Assembly (NCBI GenBank): GCA_036322855.1
Contig: AP027924.1
Location: forward strand, 372,001-436,000
Length of the DNA: 64,000 nt
From: Improbicoccus pseudotrichonymphae
GTDB taxonomy: Bacteria; Bacillota; Clostridia; Oscillospirales; Acutalibacteraceae
Direction: 5' to 3'
How positions within the stretch are numbered: the stretch's first letter is position 1; each line of letters opens with the position of its first letter. The notes under the pieces were generated by a model. The model was not told the origin of the DNA. It saw only the letters and a program-made list of their open reading frames with translations, and did not search any database. The position numbers and the translations under genes are program-made. Positions 49,892 to 59,397 of this stretch are shown in pieces.

Positions 49892-51916
49892 TTGAAACAC
49901 TTAAAATATACCAATCGCGAAATAAGTTGGCTCGATTTCAATTTTCGAGTCTTGCAAGAAACTTGTAATTTGAGAAATCCAATAATCGAAAGAGTGAAAT
50001 TTTTAGGTATAACTTCTAAAAATCTGGATGATTTTTTTATGATCAGAGTATCTTCGCTTCAAAAAAAAATAAAAAATAATTCTAAAAATGAGGATCCTTT
50101 CGGAATAAACTTTAAAAAGCTTTATTCAAAATTGGTTAAAAAGATAAAAAAATTCATAAATAAACAATATTCTTATTTAAATCAGATGATAATTCCGGAT
50201 TTAAAAAAAGAGCATATCTATTTTTTGAATTGGAATGATTTGGATGAAAACCAAAAAAAATTTGTCGAAAATTATTTTGAAGAAAAAATTCTGCCATTAA
50301 TCAATTGGATAGAAGTAAACTTTCGATCCGAAACATTTCCATTTCTTACAAACAAGAGTTTAAATCTAATAGTTGAGACTTTGGACCAGAAAAACAACAA
50401 AACTAGATTAATGATAGTTAAAATTCCACCAAAACTAATCAGATATATAAGTCTTCCTTGCGAATTCGGGAAAAAATATATTCTGATCGAAGAGATAATA
50501 AGAAATCAAATGTTTCTGGTATTTAGAGAAGAAATAAAATCAGTATATCTTTTTAGAGTAACAAAAAATTTAAATTATGAAATAGAAGAAGATAACGACA
50601 ACATTTTGGAAGAAGTCAGAAATTCTATAAGAAAATGTAAAAAAAATAAAATAATAAGACTTGAAATGGAAATAAAAACAGAGACTAGAATTAAAAAAAT
50701 ACTTTCAAAATTTTTAAATATAAAAAACGAAATATATGTTATAGACGGTACAATAGACCTATCTTTTTATATACGATTTGCGAACGAAGATTGGCCCGAA
50801 AACTTCAAATACGAAAAAAAAGTTTCGAATTATACGACTTCTGATTTTTACAACAACGATATATTCAAAGTAATAAACAATAAAGATCGTGTGTTATATC
50901 ATCCATTTGATGATTTTCAGGCGATAGTTGATTTCATAGAACAAGCATCGAAGGATGTAAACGTTGTTTCCATAAAACAAACTCTTTATAGAGCGGGAGC
51001 AAATTCTCCAATCGTAGAGGCATTAATTAACGCATCCGAAAACGGTAAAAAAGTAACTGCAATAGTGGAACTAAAAGCAAGATTTGATGAAGAAGAAAAT
51101 ATTTTATGGGCACAAAAATTAGAACAAGCTAAATGCAAAGTAATATATGGTAAGAAAAAATTAAAAATTCATTGCAAAATTACGTTAGTGACAAGAAAAG
51201 AAGGCAGTCTTATAAAAAAATATGTTCATCTTGCAACGGGGAATTACAACGCTAAAACCGCAAAAATTTATACAGATATTAGCTTTTTTACCTCAAAAAA
51301 AAAAATAGCGGAAGATGCATCATCGATTTTCGATTATTTAACCAACAAAACAAAATACGTTCAATGTAAAAAATTAATAGTATCGCCCTATTATATGCGA
51401 GATTTTTTCGAGAAAATGATAGATAGAGAAATAAAAAACGTAAAAAAAGGATTAGGCGGAAAAATAATATTCAAAACTAATTCCCTTACAGATAAGAAAA
51501 TTACAAAACTTTTATACAAAGCATCTTCGAAAGGAGTTAAAATCATTCTAATAGTGCGTGGTGCCTGTTGCTTGATACCTAATGTCAAAAATTTGAGCGA
51601 AAACATAAAAGTAATAAGTATAGTAGGAAGGTTTTTAGAGCATAATCGCATATTTTATTTTGAAAATGCAAATATGCCAAAAATTTACCTGGGTAGTGCC
51701 GATTTAATGAAAAGAAATTTAGACAAAAGAGTGGAAGTTATTTTTCCGGTAGAAGATGAGAATTCGAAAAATAAAATTTTGGATATAATAAATGTCATAT
51801 TGAAGGATAATGTAAACTCATATTGTCAAAATTCGAAGGCAAAATATAAAAAAACGATCAACCCCATAAAACAAATAGACAGCCAACTTAGTTTCTTTAA
51901 AGAACGTATGATCTAA
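49892..51916 (+). CDS. ppk: Polyphosphate kinase 1
   Basis: A 674-aa enzyme making polyphosphate from ATP. N domain NREISWLDFNFRVLQE and KFLGITSKNLDDFFMIRVSS, catalytic histidines in YVHLATGNYNAKTAKIYTDI and VGRFLEHNRIFYFEN, and LGSADLMKRNLDKRVEV. I prefer TTG 49892 (GAGGTG 6 bases upstream) over GTG 49883, which overlaps that ribosome binding site. It stands alone, without a ppx partner. Confidence 0.95.
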   Translation: MKHLKYTNREISWLDFNFRVLQETCNLRNPIIERVKFLGITSKNLDDFFMIRVSSLQKKIKNNSKNEDPFGINFKKLYSKLVKKIKKFINKQYSYLNQMIIPDLKKEHIYFLNWNDLDENQKKFVENYFEEKILPLINWIEVNFRSETFPFLTNKSLNLIVETLDQKNNKTRLMIVKIPPKLIRYISLPCEFGKKYILIEEIIRNQMFLVFREEIKSVYLFRVTKNLNYEIEEDNDNILEEVRNSIRKCKKNKIIRLEMEIKTETRIKKILSKFLNIKNEIYVIDGTIDLSFYIRFANEDWPENFKYEKKVSNYTTSDFYNNDIFKVINNKDRVLYHPFDDFQAIVDFIEQASKDVNVVSIKQTLYRAGANSPIVEALINASENGKKVTAIVELKARFDEEENILWAQKLEQAKCKVIYGKKKLKIHCKITLVTRKEGSLIKKYVHLATGNYNAKTAKIYTDISFFTSKKKIAEDASSIFDYLTNKTKYVQCKKLIVSPYYMRDFFEKMIDREIKNVKKGLGGKIIFKTNSLTDKKITKLLYKASSKGVKIILIVRGACCLIPNVKNLSENIKVISIVGRFLEHNRIFYFENANMPKIYLGSADLMKRNLDKRVEVIFPVEDENSKNKILDIINVILKDNVNSYCQNSKAKYKKTINPIKQIDSQLSFFKERMI

Positions 51917-51993
51917 AGAAAACGTTCTGAGGAAGACCGTCTTCATAACTTTAAATTATGTGTTTTCAAGAAATTCCTTTTAATAGGTTTGAA

Positions 51994-53115
51994 TTAAACA
52001 GAAGAGAGAAAACCTACAAAGCGCAAAAACTTCGCCAGCTCAGCAGGAATAAGAAAAAACATATTGTTCCCAAATGCAAATCCAACGCAAGCATTAGCCA
52101 GATAAAAGTCAGGACCGCATTTCTCCAATAACTTACATGCATGTAATAAAACACTCCTTGGATTATTTACGTCAACGTCTTTACTTCTAAAATATTCTGA
52201 TAAAGAGTCACCACCTCTAATAATTTCAACAATAAATTTAGAATAACCACTTAATTCTTTGATTTTATTTTCGTAACCAGACTTAACATTTACTTTCAAA
52301 AACCCATACTTTCTTATAAGTTGTCCATTTGAAGGATCAAAACTACCGAGTCCTCTAAGTCCAATTCGACGACAAAAACCATATATTCCATTAATACTAA
52401 CACCGTTATAACCAACCATTAAATCATTAAAAATAATAATATTTTCGACTAAATCATTAGTTGGAAAATATCCTATACCTCCAATTTTAACAGTTGGATA
52501 TCTTTTACCTCCAATTTTAACAGTTGGATATCTTTTACCTCCAATTTCGACAGTTTCAGTTTCAATACTCGAATCATCACCCATATCTTCTTCCATATCT
52601 TCTTCCGTATTTTCTTTTATATCTTTTTTTTCGGTCTTAATTTCTTTTTTTTCTTCCTTTTCTTTTTCTTCTTTTTCTTCTTTTTCTTCTTTTTCTTTTT
52701 CATTTAATTCGGCAGTTCCAGAACTACGTTTAGCACGTTGTCGTACAACAGCAATTAAAGTACCAACAGCGAGAGCACTCGCACCAATACCAATAATAGC
52801 TTCAACTAAAAAACTTCTATTTTTGCTTTCATCTTCGTTTTCGTCTTCACCTTCACCTTCGTCTTCGTCGTTTTCTTCAACATCATTTTTATCTTCCAAT
52901 ACTTTTTTATCTTCCGATGCTTTAACGTCATCCCCGCATTTCGTTGCTCCAACAGTTTCCTTGCTATCTACAACAAGTTGACCATCAGATACAACAGCCC
53001 CAACAAGTGGCTGACAACACATAATAACAGCTAAAATAGAAGAAATTATCTTATTATTTTTATTAATCTTCTTGCTATTTTTATTTTCACCTATTCCATT
53101 GCTTTCTTTTTTCAT
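51994..53115 (-). CDS. Signal-bearing repeat protein, GA-leader family, copy 3
   Basis: A 373-aa paralogue. The shared signal is MKKESNGIGENKNSKK through IISSILAVIMCCQPLVGA. A Glu/Asp/Lys-rich region follows, then a membrane segment near 110-128 (AIIGIGASALAVGTLIAVV) with a basic stop (RQRAKRS) and a long Glu/Lys tract. Next is a 10-residue repeat (KRYPTVKIGG, two full copies plus variants, coded by 30-bp DNA repeats near 52490-52550). The C-terminal domain has GYSKFIVEIIRGGDS, FYLANACVG and LIPAELAKFL. By the positive-inside rule the acidic front would lie outside and the C-terminal domain inside. Function unknown. It is divergent from copy 4. Confidence 0.75.
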   Translation of the reverse strand: MKKESNGIGENKNSKKINKNNKIISSILAVIMCCQPLVGAVVSDGQLVVDSKETVGATKCGDDVKASEDKKVLEDKNDVEENDEDEGEGEDENEDESKNRSFLVEAIIGIGASALAVGTLIAVVRQRAKRSSGTAELNEKEKEEKEEKEEKEKEEKKEIKTEKKDIKENTEEDMEEDMGDDSSIETETVEIGGKRYPTVKIGGKRYPTVKIGGIGYFPTNDLVENIIIFNDLMVGYNGVSINGIYGFCRRIGLRGLGSFDPSNGQLIRKYGFLKVNVKSGYENKIKELSGYSKFIVEIIRGGDSLSEYFRSKDVDVNNPRSVLLHACKLLEKCGPDFYLANACVGFAFGNNMFFLIPAELAKFLRFVGFLSSV

Positions 53116-53197
53116 AAAGAAACCCCTGAGAGACCTCTCTCTTTCTCTCTCTCGAATTGAGAGAATTCATGAGAGATTTAATAAACTTATTTTTCAT
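53087..53197 (-). CDS. Leader ORF with interrupted GA tract, copy 3 (third-frame state)
   Basis: Starts ATG 53197 (MKNKFIKSLMNSLNS, then Arg-Glu/Lys-Arg). It reads past the main ATG (53115) in another frame and stops at TGA 53089-53087, 26 bases inside the main gene. Leader translation would therefore not be coupled to the main start. The tract here is short and interrupted (an A replaces a G), and so may be fixed. Confidence 0.5.
   Translation of the reverse strand: MKNKFIKSLMNSLNSRERKREVSQGFLYEKRKQWNR
53135..53153. repeat. Interrupted CT/GA tract, copy 3
   Basis: CTCTCTCTTTCTCTCTCTC: a GA tract on the minus strand broken by one G-to-A change, shorter than in the other copies and hence less prone to slippage. 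Confidence 0.85.
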
Positions 53198-53249
53198 AAC
53201 CTTTCCTCCTGATTTTAAAATATGAATTAGTAAAAATACTGATAAATTA

Positions 53250-53277
53250 ATTATAGCATTTTGCATTTTGTTGTCAA
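53250..53277 (-). promoter_or_regulatory. Consensus promoter of family copy 3
   Basis: TTGACA (53277-53272) and TATAAT (53255-53250) on the minus strand with a 16-base spacer, like the other copies. Confidence 0.8.
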
Positions 53278-53365
53278 ACAGATAACACTAAAAATTTTGA
53301 AAAGATATATTTATAAATTTTTATCTCTAAGTATTTAAATTAAACATATTAAAATTTATTTCTTT

Positions 53366-53400
53366 TTCACCCATTTCTTTGGCGCAAAGAAACGGGTGAA
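53366..53400. repeat. Long hairpin between divergent copies 3 and 4
   Basis: TTCACCCATTTCTTTG (53366-53381) and CAAAGAAACGGGTGAA (53385-53400) pair over 16 positions with one mismatch and a 3-base loop. It lies between the two divergent promoters and could be cruciform-forming, or an end of the 78-bp repeat that follows. Confidence 0.6.
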
Positions 53401-53449
53401 ACCCAAAGAAACATGCGGCTCTAAGTTGTCTCCTGCGGAGACAAAGTCG
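53392..53449. repeat. 78-bp dispersed repeat, copy C (inverted, partial)
   Basis: Reverse complement of the unit at 23941. It contains the GTCTCC/GGAGAC palindrome and lies about 45 bases upstream of the copy 4 promoter, as copy A does for family copy 2. The duplicated block therefore includes this repeat, the promoter, the leader and the signal sequence. Confidence 0.7.
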
Positions 53450-53491
53450 CCGCTAAATAGTGTCGCATTAAAATGCTTCGCATAATTTTGT

Positions 53492-53519
53492 TTGACAGCA
53501 AAATTCAAAATGCTATAAT
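53492..53519 (+). promoter_or_regulatory. Consensus promoter of family copy 4
   Basis: TTGACA (53492-53497) and TATAAT (53514-53519), 16-base spacer, followed by the leader's ribosome binding site AGGAGG (53559-53564). Confidence 0.8.
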
Positions 53520-53571
53520 TAATTTATCAGTATTTTTACTAATTCATATTTTAAAATCAGGAGGAAAGGTT

Positions 53572-53663
<92 letters not shown>

Positions 53664-53667
<4 letters not shown>

Positions 53668-54563
53668 AAAAAGAAAGCAATGGAATAGGTGAAAATAAAA
53701 ATAGCAAGAAGATTAATAAAAATAATAAGATAATATCTTCTATTTTAGCTGTTGCTATGTGTTGTCAGTCTTTGGTTGGGGCTGTTAAACCTGATAGTCA
53801 ACCTGTAGATATCAAAGAAATGGATAGCAAGGAAACTGTTGAAATAACGGAAGACAAAGATGAAAATGAAAATAAAGATGAAAGTAAAAAGGGCGATGCG
53901 ATTGATAAATCTAAATGGCTTTCAATTTTAGCTAAAACTATTGCTGGCATTAGTGTCTTAGGCGTTGGTGCTTTAGTTATATATAATGCAATTAAATCTA
54001 AAGTAGTTGAACCTAATGCTGAATCTCCTGAGGTAACTGAACCTAAAACTGGTCCTGGAGAGGTCGAAATTGGAGGTTTAAATTATTTCACTCACAATAT
54101 AGGAGAAGAAACCGAAAATGGTGAAGGTTTTGAGAATTTAGTTGTCAGCATAGCAAGTCATGGGGGAATATTTGATTTTTCAAGTAAAATTTCACCTAAA
54201 ATTTCACCAGGTGAAAGTGAATTTTTTTTGAAAGTAAAGATTAAGTCTAGTCGCGAAAAAGAAATCGAAAAATTAAGTAATTATTCTAAATTTATTGTCG
54301 CAATTATTAAAGGCGGGGATTATTTTTTAAATTATCTTGAAATTAATGGTGTTAAACTAACCATTGAAGGTATTGTGACACATGCATGTGATTTATTGAA
54401 GAAACAGAAAAACAGTCCTGAATTTCGTCTGGTTAATGCTTGCGTTGGAGTTTTAATTGAAGGTGAAGATGGTGGTATGATTTTTTTTCTTATTTCTCAG
54501 GAGCTGGCGCCGTGTTTATCAGAAATAGTAAGAGAGTCTGATGTAGCAGATGATGAGATATAA
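53664..54563 (+). CDS. Signal-bearing protein, GA-leader family, copy 4
   Basis: A 299-aa paralogue, the only plus-strand copy. The shared signal runs to QSLVGA, then comes a short acidic region (EDKDENENKDESKKGDA). A membrane segment near 92-112 (TIAGISVLGVGALVIYNAI) is followed by the stop KSK. After a Pro/Glu-rich linker comes GEVEIGGLNYF, related to the VKIGG repeat of copy 3. The C-terminal domain has SNYSKFIVAIIKGGDY, FRLVNACVGVL and FFLISQELAPCL. It is most similar to copy 3 in the C-terminal domain and to copy 1 in the membrane segment, so the copies look mosaic. Function unknown. Confidence 0.75.
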
Positions 54564-54769
54564 TCATCGCATGAATTTTTGTGTTCCAGTTCACCGTGTT
54601 TTGCCGGTAGTAGAATGTATATTTCTTTTATCTTCGCCTTGAGTGTTCATTTTCGATTCTTTATTTCGTGCAAATGAGATCTAATTCATAATAGAATTGC
54701 TATATAAATTGAAAACTAATTATTTATTGAATACAATTCGAATATATTTCTAGATTTATGGAGGTATTG

Positions 54770-55705
54770 ATGGGATTAGTTAGAACTAAAGAATTGCTTT
54801 TGGACGCTTTTAAACATAAATATGCAATCGGGGCATTCAATGTATGCAATATGGAAACCATTCAGGGAATATCTCAGGCTTGTTGCGAACTTAAATCGCC
54901 TGTTATTTTTCAGATATCCGAGGGAGCGAAAAAATATGCCGGAAACAGATTTTTAATTGAAATAATAAAAATCGCAATAAAAGAATACGGTTTGACGGCA
55001 TCTATTCATTTGGATCACGGCGCATCTTTTGAAATTTGCAAAGAATGCATAGATGATGGTTTTACGTCTGTTATGATAGATGCATCAAAGTTAAGTTTTG
55101 AAGAAAACATTAGTTTAACAAAAAAAGTTGTTGATTATGCCAAAAGATTCGATGTAAGCGTGGAAGCCGAACTAGGTCAACTGCTGGGTTTTGAGGGTTC
55201 TAATTCAATTAATAACAATACCGATCAAATGTATACCGATGCAGAACAAGCCAGGGAATTTGTGAATCTCACAAAAATAGACTCTCTTGCAATTGCTGTA
55301 GGAACTAGCCATGGAGCTTATAAATTTCCAAAGGGCTCTTACCCGAATTTAAGATTTGATATAATAAATAAAATAGGTAGACTTCTCCCGGGTTTTCCTT
55401 TGGTTTTGCATGGCGCATCGACCGTTAAATCTGAAGTCATAGAAAAATTTAAAGAATACAATGTTGATTTAGGAGGTGCTTTTGGAATAACAGAAGATAT
55501 CCTAAGAAAAGCCTCTAAAACATCAATATGCAAAGTTAATATAGATACTGATATTCGTTTGGAATTTATTTTGGCAATAAGAGAATTTGTTGCTCAGAAT
55601 CCAAAAAATTTTGATCCAAGAGATTTTCTTAAAACAGCAAGAAGCGCAATAACAAAAATAATAAAACATAAAATAAATTTATTAGGAAGTGCTAACAAAA
55701 TCTAG
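54770..55705 (+). CDS. fba: Class II fructose-bisphosphate aldolase
   Basis: A 311-aa zinc aldolase cleaving fructose-1,6-bisphosphate in glycolysis. Metal and active-site motifs: SIHLDHGASFEICKECIDDG, FTSVMIDASKL, VEAELGQLLGFEG, GTSHGAYKFPKG, LVLHGAST and KVNIDTDIRL. I choose ATG 54770 because GGAGG overlaps the alternative ATG at 54758. Upstream, 200 bases after family copy 4 hold no gene. Confidence 0.95.
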   Translation: MGLVRTKELLLDAFKHKYAIGAFNVCNMETIQGISQACCELKSPVIFQISEGAKKYAGNRFLIEIIKIAIKEYGLTASIHLDHGASFEICKECIDDGFTSVMIDASKLSFEENISLTKKVVDYAKRFDVSVEAELGQLLGFEGSNSINNNTDQMYTDAEQAREFVNLTKIDSLAIAVGTSHGAYKFPKGSYPNLRFDIINKIGRLLPGFPLVLHGASTVKSEVIEKFKEYNVDLGGAFGITEDILRKASKTSICKVNIDTDIRLEFILAIREFVAQNPKNFDPRDFLKTARSAITKIIKHKINLLGSANKI

Positions 55706-55746
55706 TCTTACATAAGCGTTTGATATTTTTTGAAAATAGGTGACTT

Positions 55747-57210
55747 TTGTACATAAAAAAAATTCTTAGAAATCTGGATATAATTTCATCAAATTTGGAT
55801 CTTAATTTAGATATAAAAAATATTGTTCGTGATACAAGAGATAAAAATTTGAATGGTTGCTTGTTTGTATGCATAAAAGGCGTGAATTTTGACGGTCATG
55901 ATTTTGTTGATAAGGCATTAGAAAAAGGCGCTTTGGTTATAATTGGTGAAAAGCCTTTTGATTGCCGGAATTACATTTTAGTAACAAACTCCAAAAAAGC
56001 ACTTGCCGTAGTTAGTGCTAATTTTTTTGGTAATCCGGCGGAAAGATTGAAAATAATAGCTATAACAGGTACTAAAGGCAAAACAACTACGGCGGCGATG
56101 ATCAATTCGTGTTTAAATTACAACAAATCGGGATGTAGTGCCGTCATAGGGACTTTAGGAATTACGTTAATTGATTCAATCATTAAAACTGAAAACACAA
56201 CTCCCGATTCATATGAATTGCATAGAACGTTTAGATTACTAGTCGATAAAAACTATAAATTTGCAGTAATCGAAGCATCATCAATAGGTTTGAAACAGTA
56301 TAGGTTATTCGGGATTAGTTTTTTTATATCTGTATTTACAAATTTTTCAAAAGATCACATAGGAAACGGGGAACACGAGAATATTGAGGATTATTTCAAT
56401 TCAAAATTAATTTTGTTCGAAAATACCGAAAATTCAATCATTAATGAAGACGAGAAATGTTTTAATGAAATAAAAAAGAAAACCAGATCTAAAAATACTA
56501 TCAGTTTCGGAATAGAAAAAGGTGAAATACGCGCCAAAAATATTAAGTTTATTTTGAATGAAAGTGAAATATGTACTGAATTTAATATAAACAAAAATAT
56601 TTATAAAATAGGAATTTTAGGCAAATTTAATGTCTATAATTTCTTGGCAGCTTATTGTGTTTGTCAGAAAATAGGTTTGGATCATGAAATTCTAAAAAAA
56701 GCCTTGAGAGGTTTTAGGGTTTTAGGCAGGGCGGAAGTCGTTATATCGGAGAATTATAAAATAATAATTGACTATGCTCACAATTATGATAGCATGAAGA
56801 ATATACTATCCTCTTTATTAGAATATAAGCCAAAGAGACTAGTAACTTTATTTGGTGCGGGCGGAAACAGATCACGTGAGCGCAGATTTGGTATGGGAGA
56901 AATTTCAGGAAAATTAAGCGATTTGACAATAATAACTTCAGATAATCCACGCACGGAATCAATCGAAAACATAATCGAAGATATTGAGGTAGGAATTAAA
57001 AAAACAAAAGGCAAATACAAGATAATAAAAGATAGGGCTAAGGCTATAGAATATTGCATGAAAAATGCTCGGAGTGGAGATGTTATTGTTTTGTGTGGCA
57101 AAGGTCACGAAAATTATCAGGAAATAGAAAATAAAAGATATTATTTCAACGAAAAAGAGATTATTCTTTCGTATCGTGCGAGGTCTGAGCAACAAAATCA
57201 GCTAAATTAA
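55747..57210 (+). CDS. murE: UDP-MurNAc-tripeptide synthetase (meso-diaminopimelate type)
   Basis: A 487-aa Mur ligase adding the third stem residue of peptidoglycan. ATP site ITGTKGKTTTAAMI, TTPDSYELH, EASSIGLKQYRL, and the specificity loop TSDNPRTE: the DNPR motif predicts meso-DAP rather than lysine. The usual Lys carbamylation region lies near SIGLKQYR. Start TTG 55747 with AGGTGA only 3 bases upstream. Its 3' end overlaps the convergent recombinase gene by 50 bases. Confidence 0.94.
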   Translation: MYIKKILRNLDIISSNLDLNLDIKNIVRDTRDKNLNGCLFVCIKGVNFDGHDFVDKALEKGALVIIGEKPFDCRNYILVTNSKKALAVVSANFFGNPAERLKIIAITGTKGKTTTAAMINSCLNYNKSGCSAVIGTLGITLIDSIIKTENTTPDSYELHRTFRLLVDKNYKFAVIEASSIGLKQYRLFGISFFISVFTNFSKDHIGNGEHENIEDYFNSKLILFENTENSIINEDEKCFNEIKKKTRSKNTISFGIEKGEIRAKNIKFILNESEICTEFNINKNIYKIGILGKFNVYNFLAAYCVCQKIGLDHEILKKALRGFRVLGRAEVVISENYKIIIDYAHNYDSMKNILSSLLEYKPKRLVTLFGAGGNRSRERRFGMGEISGKLSDLTIITSDNPRTESIENIIEDIEVGIKKTKGKYKIIKDRAKAIEYCMKNARSGDVIVLCGKGHENYQEIENKRYYFNEKEIILSYRARSEQQNQLN

Positions 57211-58174
57211 TAAAAGCTACGTTAGACAATGGATTTAGTTCAACGGCATCCTTCAATTGTTTGTCCGATGTATGGGTGTAAATTTCGGTTGTATTTATGT
57301 GTTCGTGACCTAAGATCTCTTTCAAAATTTTGATATCAATGCCCGCATAATACATTAGCGTCGCTGCCGTGTGCCTTAGTTTATGCACTGAAAAACCCTT
57401 ATCTTCAAGTCCGGACATCGTAAAGTATTTTTTGGTAAGATGTTGAATGGTTTTTACGCTTATTCTTCTTCTGTTCCTACTTGTAAAAAGAGCATTTTTG
57501 TCTTTATTGTTCGGCAGAACCCTCACGTGTAAATACGCATTCAGGGCCACTTTACATGCTTCGTTTAAGTAAATTATTCTTTCTTTATTGCCTTTTCCCG
57601 TTATCTTTAGCGAACCATCATCTTTTATATCTGATATATTAATTCCGACAAGTTCTGAGAGTCTCATTCCGCAATTTAGGAAAAACGTGATTATGCAGAA
57701 ATCCCTCGTGGAATTTTTATTTGAATTTTTATTTATGCATTCCAACAACTTTTTAGATTGTTCCAGATCTAAAAATTTAGGAATAGATTTTTTTTTCTTT
57801 GGCGAACCTACTTCTTCCATGGGATTTTCTTCAAGTATTTTTATATTTTTACCCAGATATTTAAAAAAAGATCTCAAACTTGAAGTTTTTCTGGAACGAG
57901 TATTTGAATTATTGTTTTTATTTTCAGCCAGAAAACTCATGTATTCCAAAACTTCCACAACATCTATTTTTTTAATTGTTTCTATGTCGACATAATCTAT
58001 AGAGATACTATCGAATTTAATGTTCTTATCCTTAATATCTTTAAATTTTAAATACCTGAAAAACGTTCTCAAATCAAAAAAATATTCCAAAACAGTATTG
58101 TCGGATTTACCCCTGACGTTTTTCAAATATATAAGAAAATCAAGCATAATTTTAGGTGCTTGACGCCATATCAT
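57161..58174 (-). CDS. Tyrosine recombinase (XerC/XerD-like)
   Basis: A 337-aa integrase-family protein. N-terminal SAM-like domain (LDFLIYLKNVRGKSDNTVLE), catalytic Arg in CGMRLSELVG, HKLRH, ILGHEHINTTEIYTHTSD with the nucleophilic Tyr. Its length, somewhat above the usual 300, and lack of phage context favour a chromosome-dimer resolvase. Start ATG 58174 behind GGGGAG; the frame is open to GTG 58207. It overlaps the murE 3' end tail to tail. A second recombinase and dif site were not found. Confidence 0.88.
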   Translation of the reverse strand: MIWRQAPKIMLDFLIYLKNVRGKSDNTVLEYFFDLRTFFRYLKFKDIKDKNIKFDSISIDYVDIETIKKIDVVEVLEYMSFLAENKNNNSNTRSRKTSSLRSFFKYLGKNIKILEENPMEEVGSPKKKKSIPKFLDLEQSKKLLECINKNSNKNSTRDFCIITFFLNCGMRLSELVGINISDIKDDGSLKITGKGNKERIIYLNEACKVALNAYLHVRVLPNNKDKNALFTSRNRRRISVKTIQHLTKKYFTMSGLEDKGFSVHKLRHTAATLMYYAGIDIKILKEILGHEHINTTEIYTHTSDKQLKDAVELNPLSNVAFINLADFVAQTSHDTKE

Positions 58175-58286
58175 AACAAAACACTCCCCTTGATGATATA
58201 AAAGCACTCTCCTAGCTTAATAAATTCCCAAAAATAATAACACAGACCTCAGTCTAACAATTGAATTTGATTTTTTCAATCAATTT

Positions 58287-59273
58287 CTATATTTCGTATT
58301 CACTTTCGATTGAAAAAAGTTTTCTAATAGATTCTTTTGGCGTTGATATGGAATTTACTATTCTGTATATTTCTTTGCATATGGGCAAATTCAAATTATA
58401 TTTTTCGGACAAATTGTTGATAGCTTCGGAAGTTCCTACTCCTTCGGCAACAAAATCAACACTTTCTTCGGTAACGATCGTTTCGCCGTAGCGTCTATTG
58501 TTGCTTTCTTTAGAGAATAGAGTAGCTTCATAATCTCCCAGATGGCACAAACCATATGCAGATTCTTTTTTTCCGCCCAAGGCAGAAATTAATTTTGATA
58601 TTTCCAAAGATCCTCTGGCCATTAAAGCACCTTTTAAGGCTTGCATGCCAAGGGCATCTAGGATGCCGGCCGCAATTCCCAAAACATTTTTGGCGGCCGC
58701 GCCTATCTCGTTTCCGACCAGATCTACGCCACAAAAACATTTTATCAAGTTACTTGTAAATAATTTCAACAGCTCTTTTTTGTAATTTTCATTAGTTGAA
58801 TCTATAACCATGCACGTCGGTACCCCGCTCATCAAAGACATAACATGACCGGGCCCAACCCATATTGCAACATTGTCATTTTCCGGCAAAAATTCTTTAA
58901 CTATTTCCGTAAGTCTTTTCCCAGAATCTTTTTCTATGCCTTTCATACATAAAATTATTTTCTTTTTTGCTAAAATTTTAAAAAAACCATTTTTGACGTA
59001 AATGTCACCCACTAAATCAACAAAAAAACTCCTCAAATTCTGAGCATTTATTGATATAATTATATACTCAGATCTTAATGCGGACTCCAAACCAGAAGTT
59101 ATTTTTATTTTTTCTTCGAAAAAAACAACCCCATTATTTCTATTTTTGATCAGAGTAGATATTTCCTTTGTTTCTGCCTTGCCCCAAAGCGTGACTTTGT
59201 GTTTAACTTTATTAAGATACCAGGCTATAAATGAACCCCAACGACCACTTCCAAGAACACTCACATCAGACAT
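58287..59273 (-). CDS. gpsA: NAD(P)-dependent glycerol-3-phosphate dehydrogenase
   Basis: A 328-aa enzyme providing sn-glycerol-3-phosphate for phospholipids. Dinucleotide motif VLGSGRWGSFIAWYL, WVGPGHVMSLMSGVPT (usual GP.HA.E region, diverged), catalytic Lys in GAAAKNVLGIAAGILDALG, ARGSLEISKLISALG and GLCHLGDYEATLFS. Length normal. Transcribed away from the iscS-like gene. Confidence 0.93.
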   Translation of the reverse strand: MSDVSVLGSGRWGSFIAWYLNKVKHKVTLWGKAETKEISTLIKNRNNGVVFFEEKIKITSGLESALRSEYIIISINAQNLRSFFVDLVGDIYVKNGFFKILAKKKIILCMKGIEKDSGKRLTEIVKEFLPENDNVAIWVGPGHVMSLMSGVPTCMVIDSTNENYKKELLKLFTSNLIKCFCGVDLVGNEIGAAAKNVLGIAAGILDALGMQALKGALMARGSLEISKLISALGGKKESAYGLCHLGDYEATLFSKESNNRRYGETIVTEESVDFVAEGVGTSEAINNLSEKYNLNLPICKEIYRIVNSISTPKESIRKLFSIESEYEI

Positions 59274-59397
59274 ATTATTTTATCCTAATTTATAATTCGA
59301 AACTGACAGATATTATTTATATTTTATTCGGATTTAATATCAAGTATGATATAGTAGTAGTAAAAGTTATTTTTTAAATAAATGCAAGGTGACTTAT

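Noticed and set aside
52490..52560. Tandem 30-bp repeat as an iteron or origin
   Set aside because: It is in frame within family copy 3 and encodes KRYPTVKIGG repeats.
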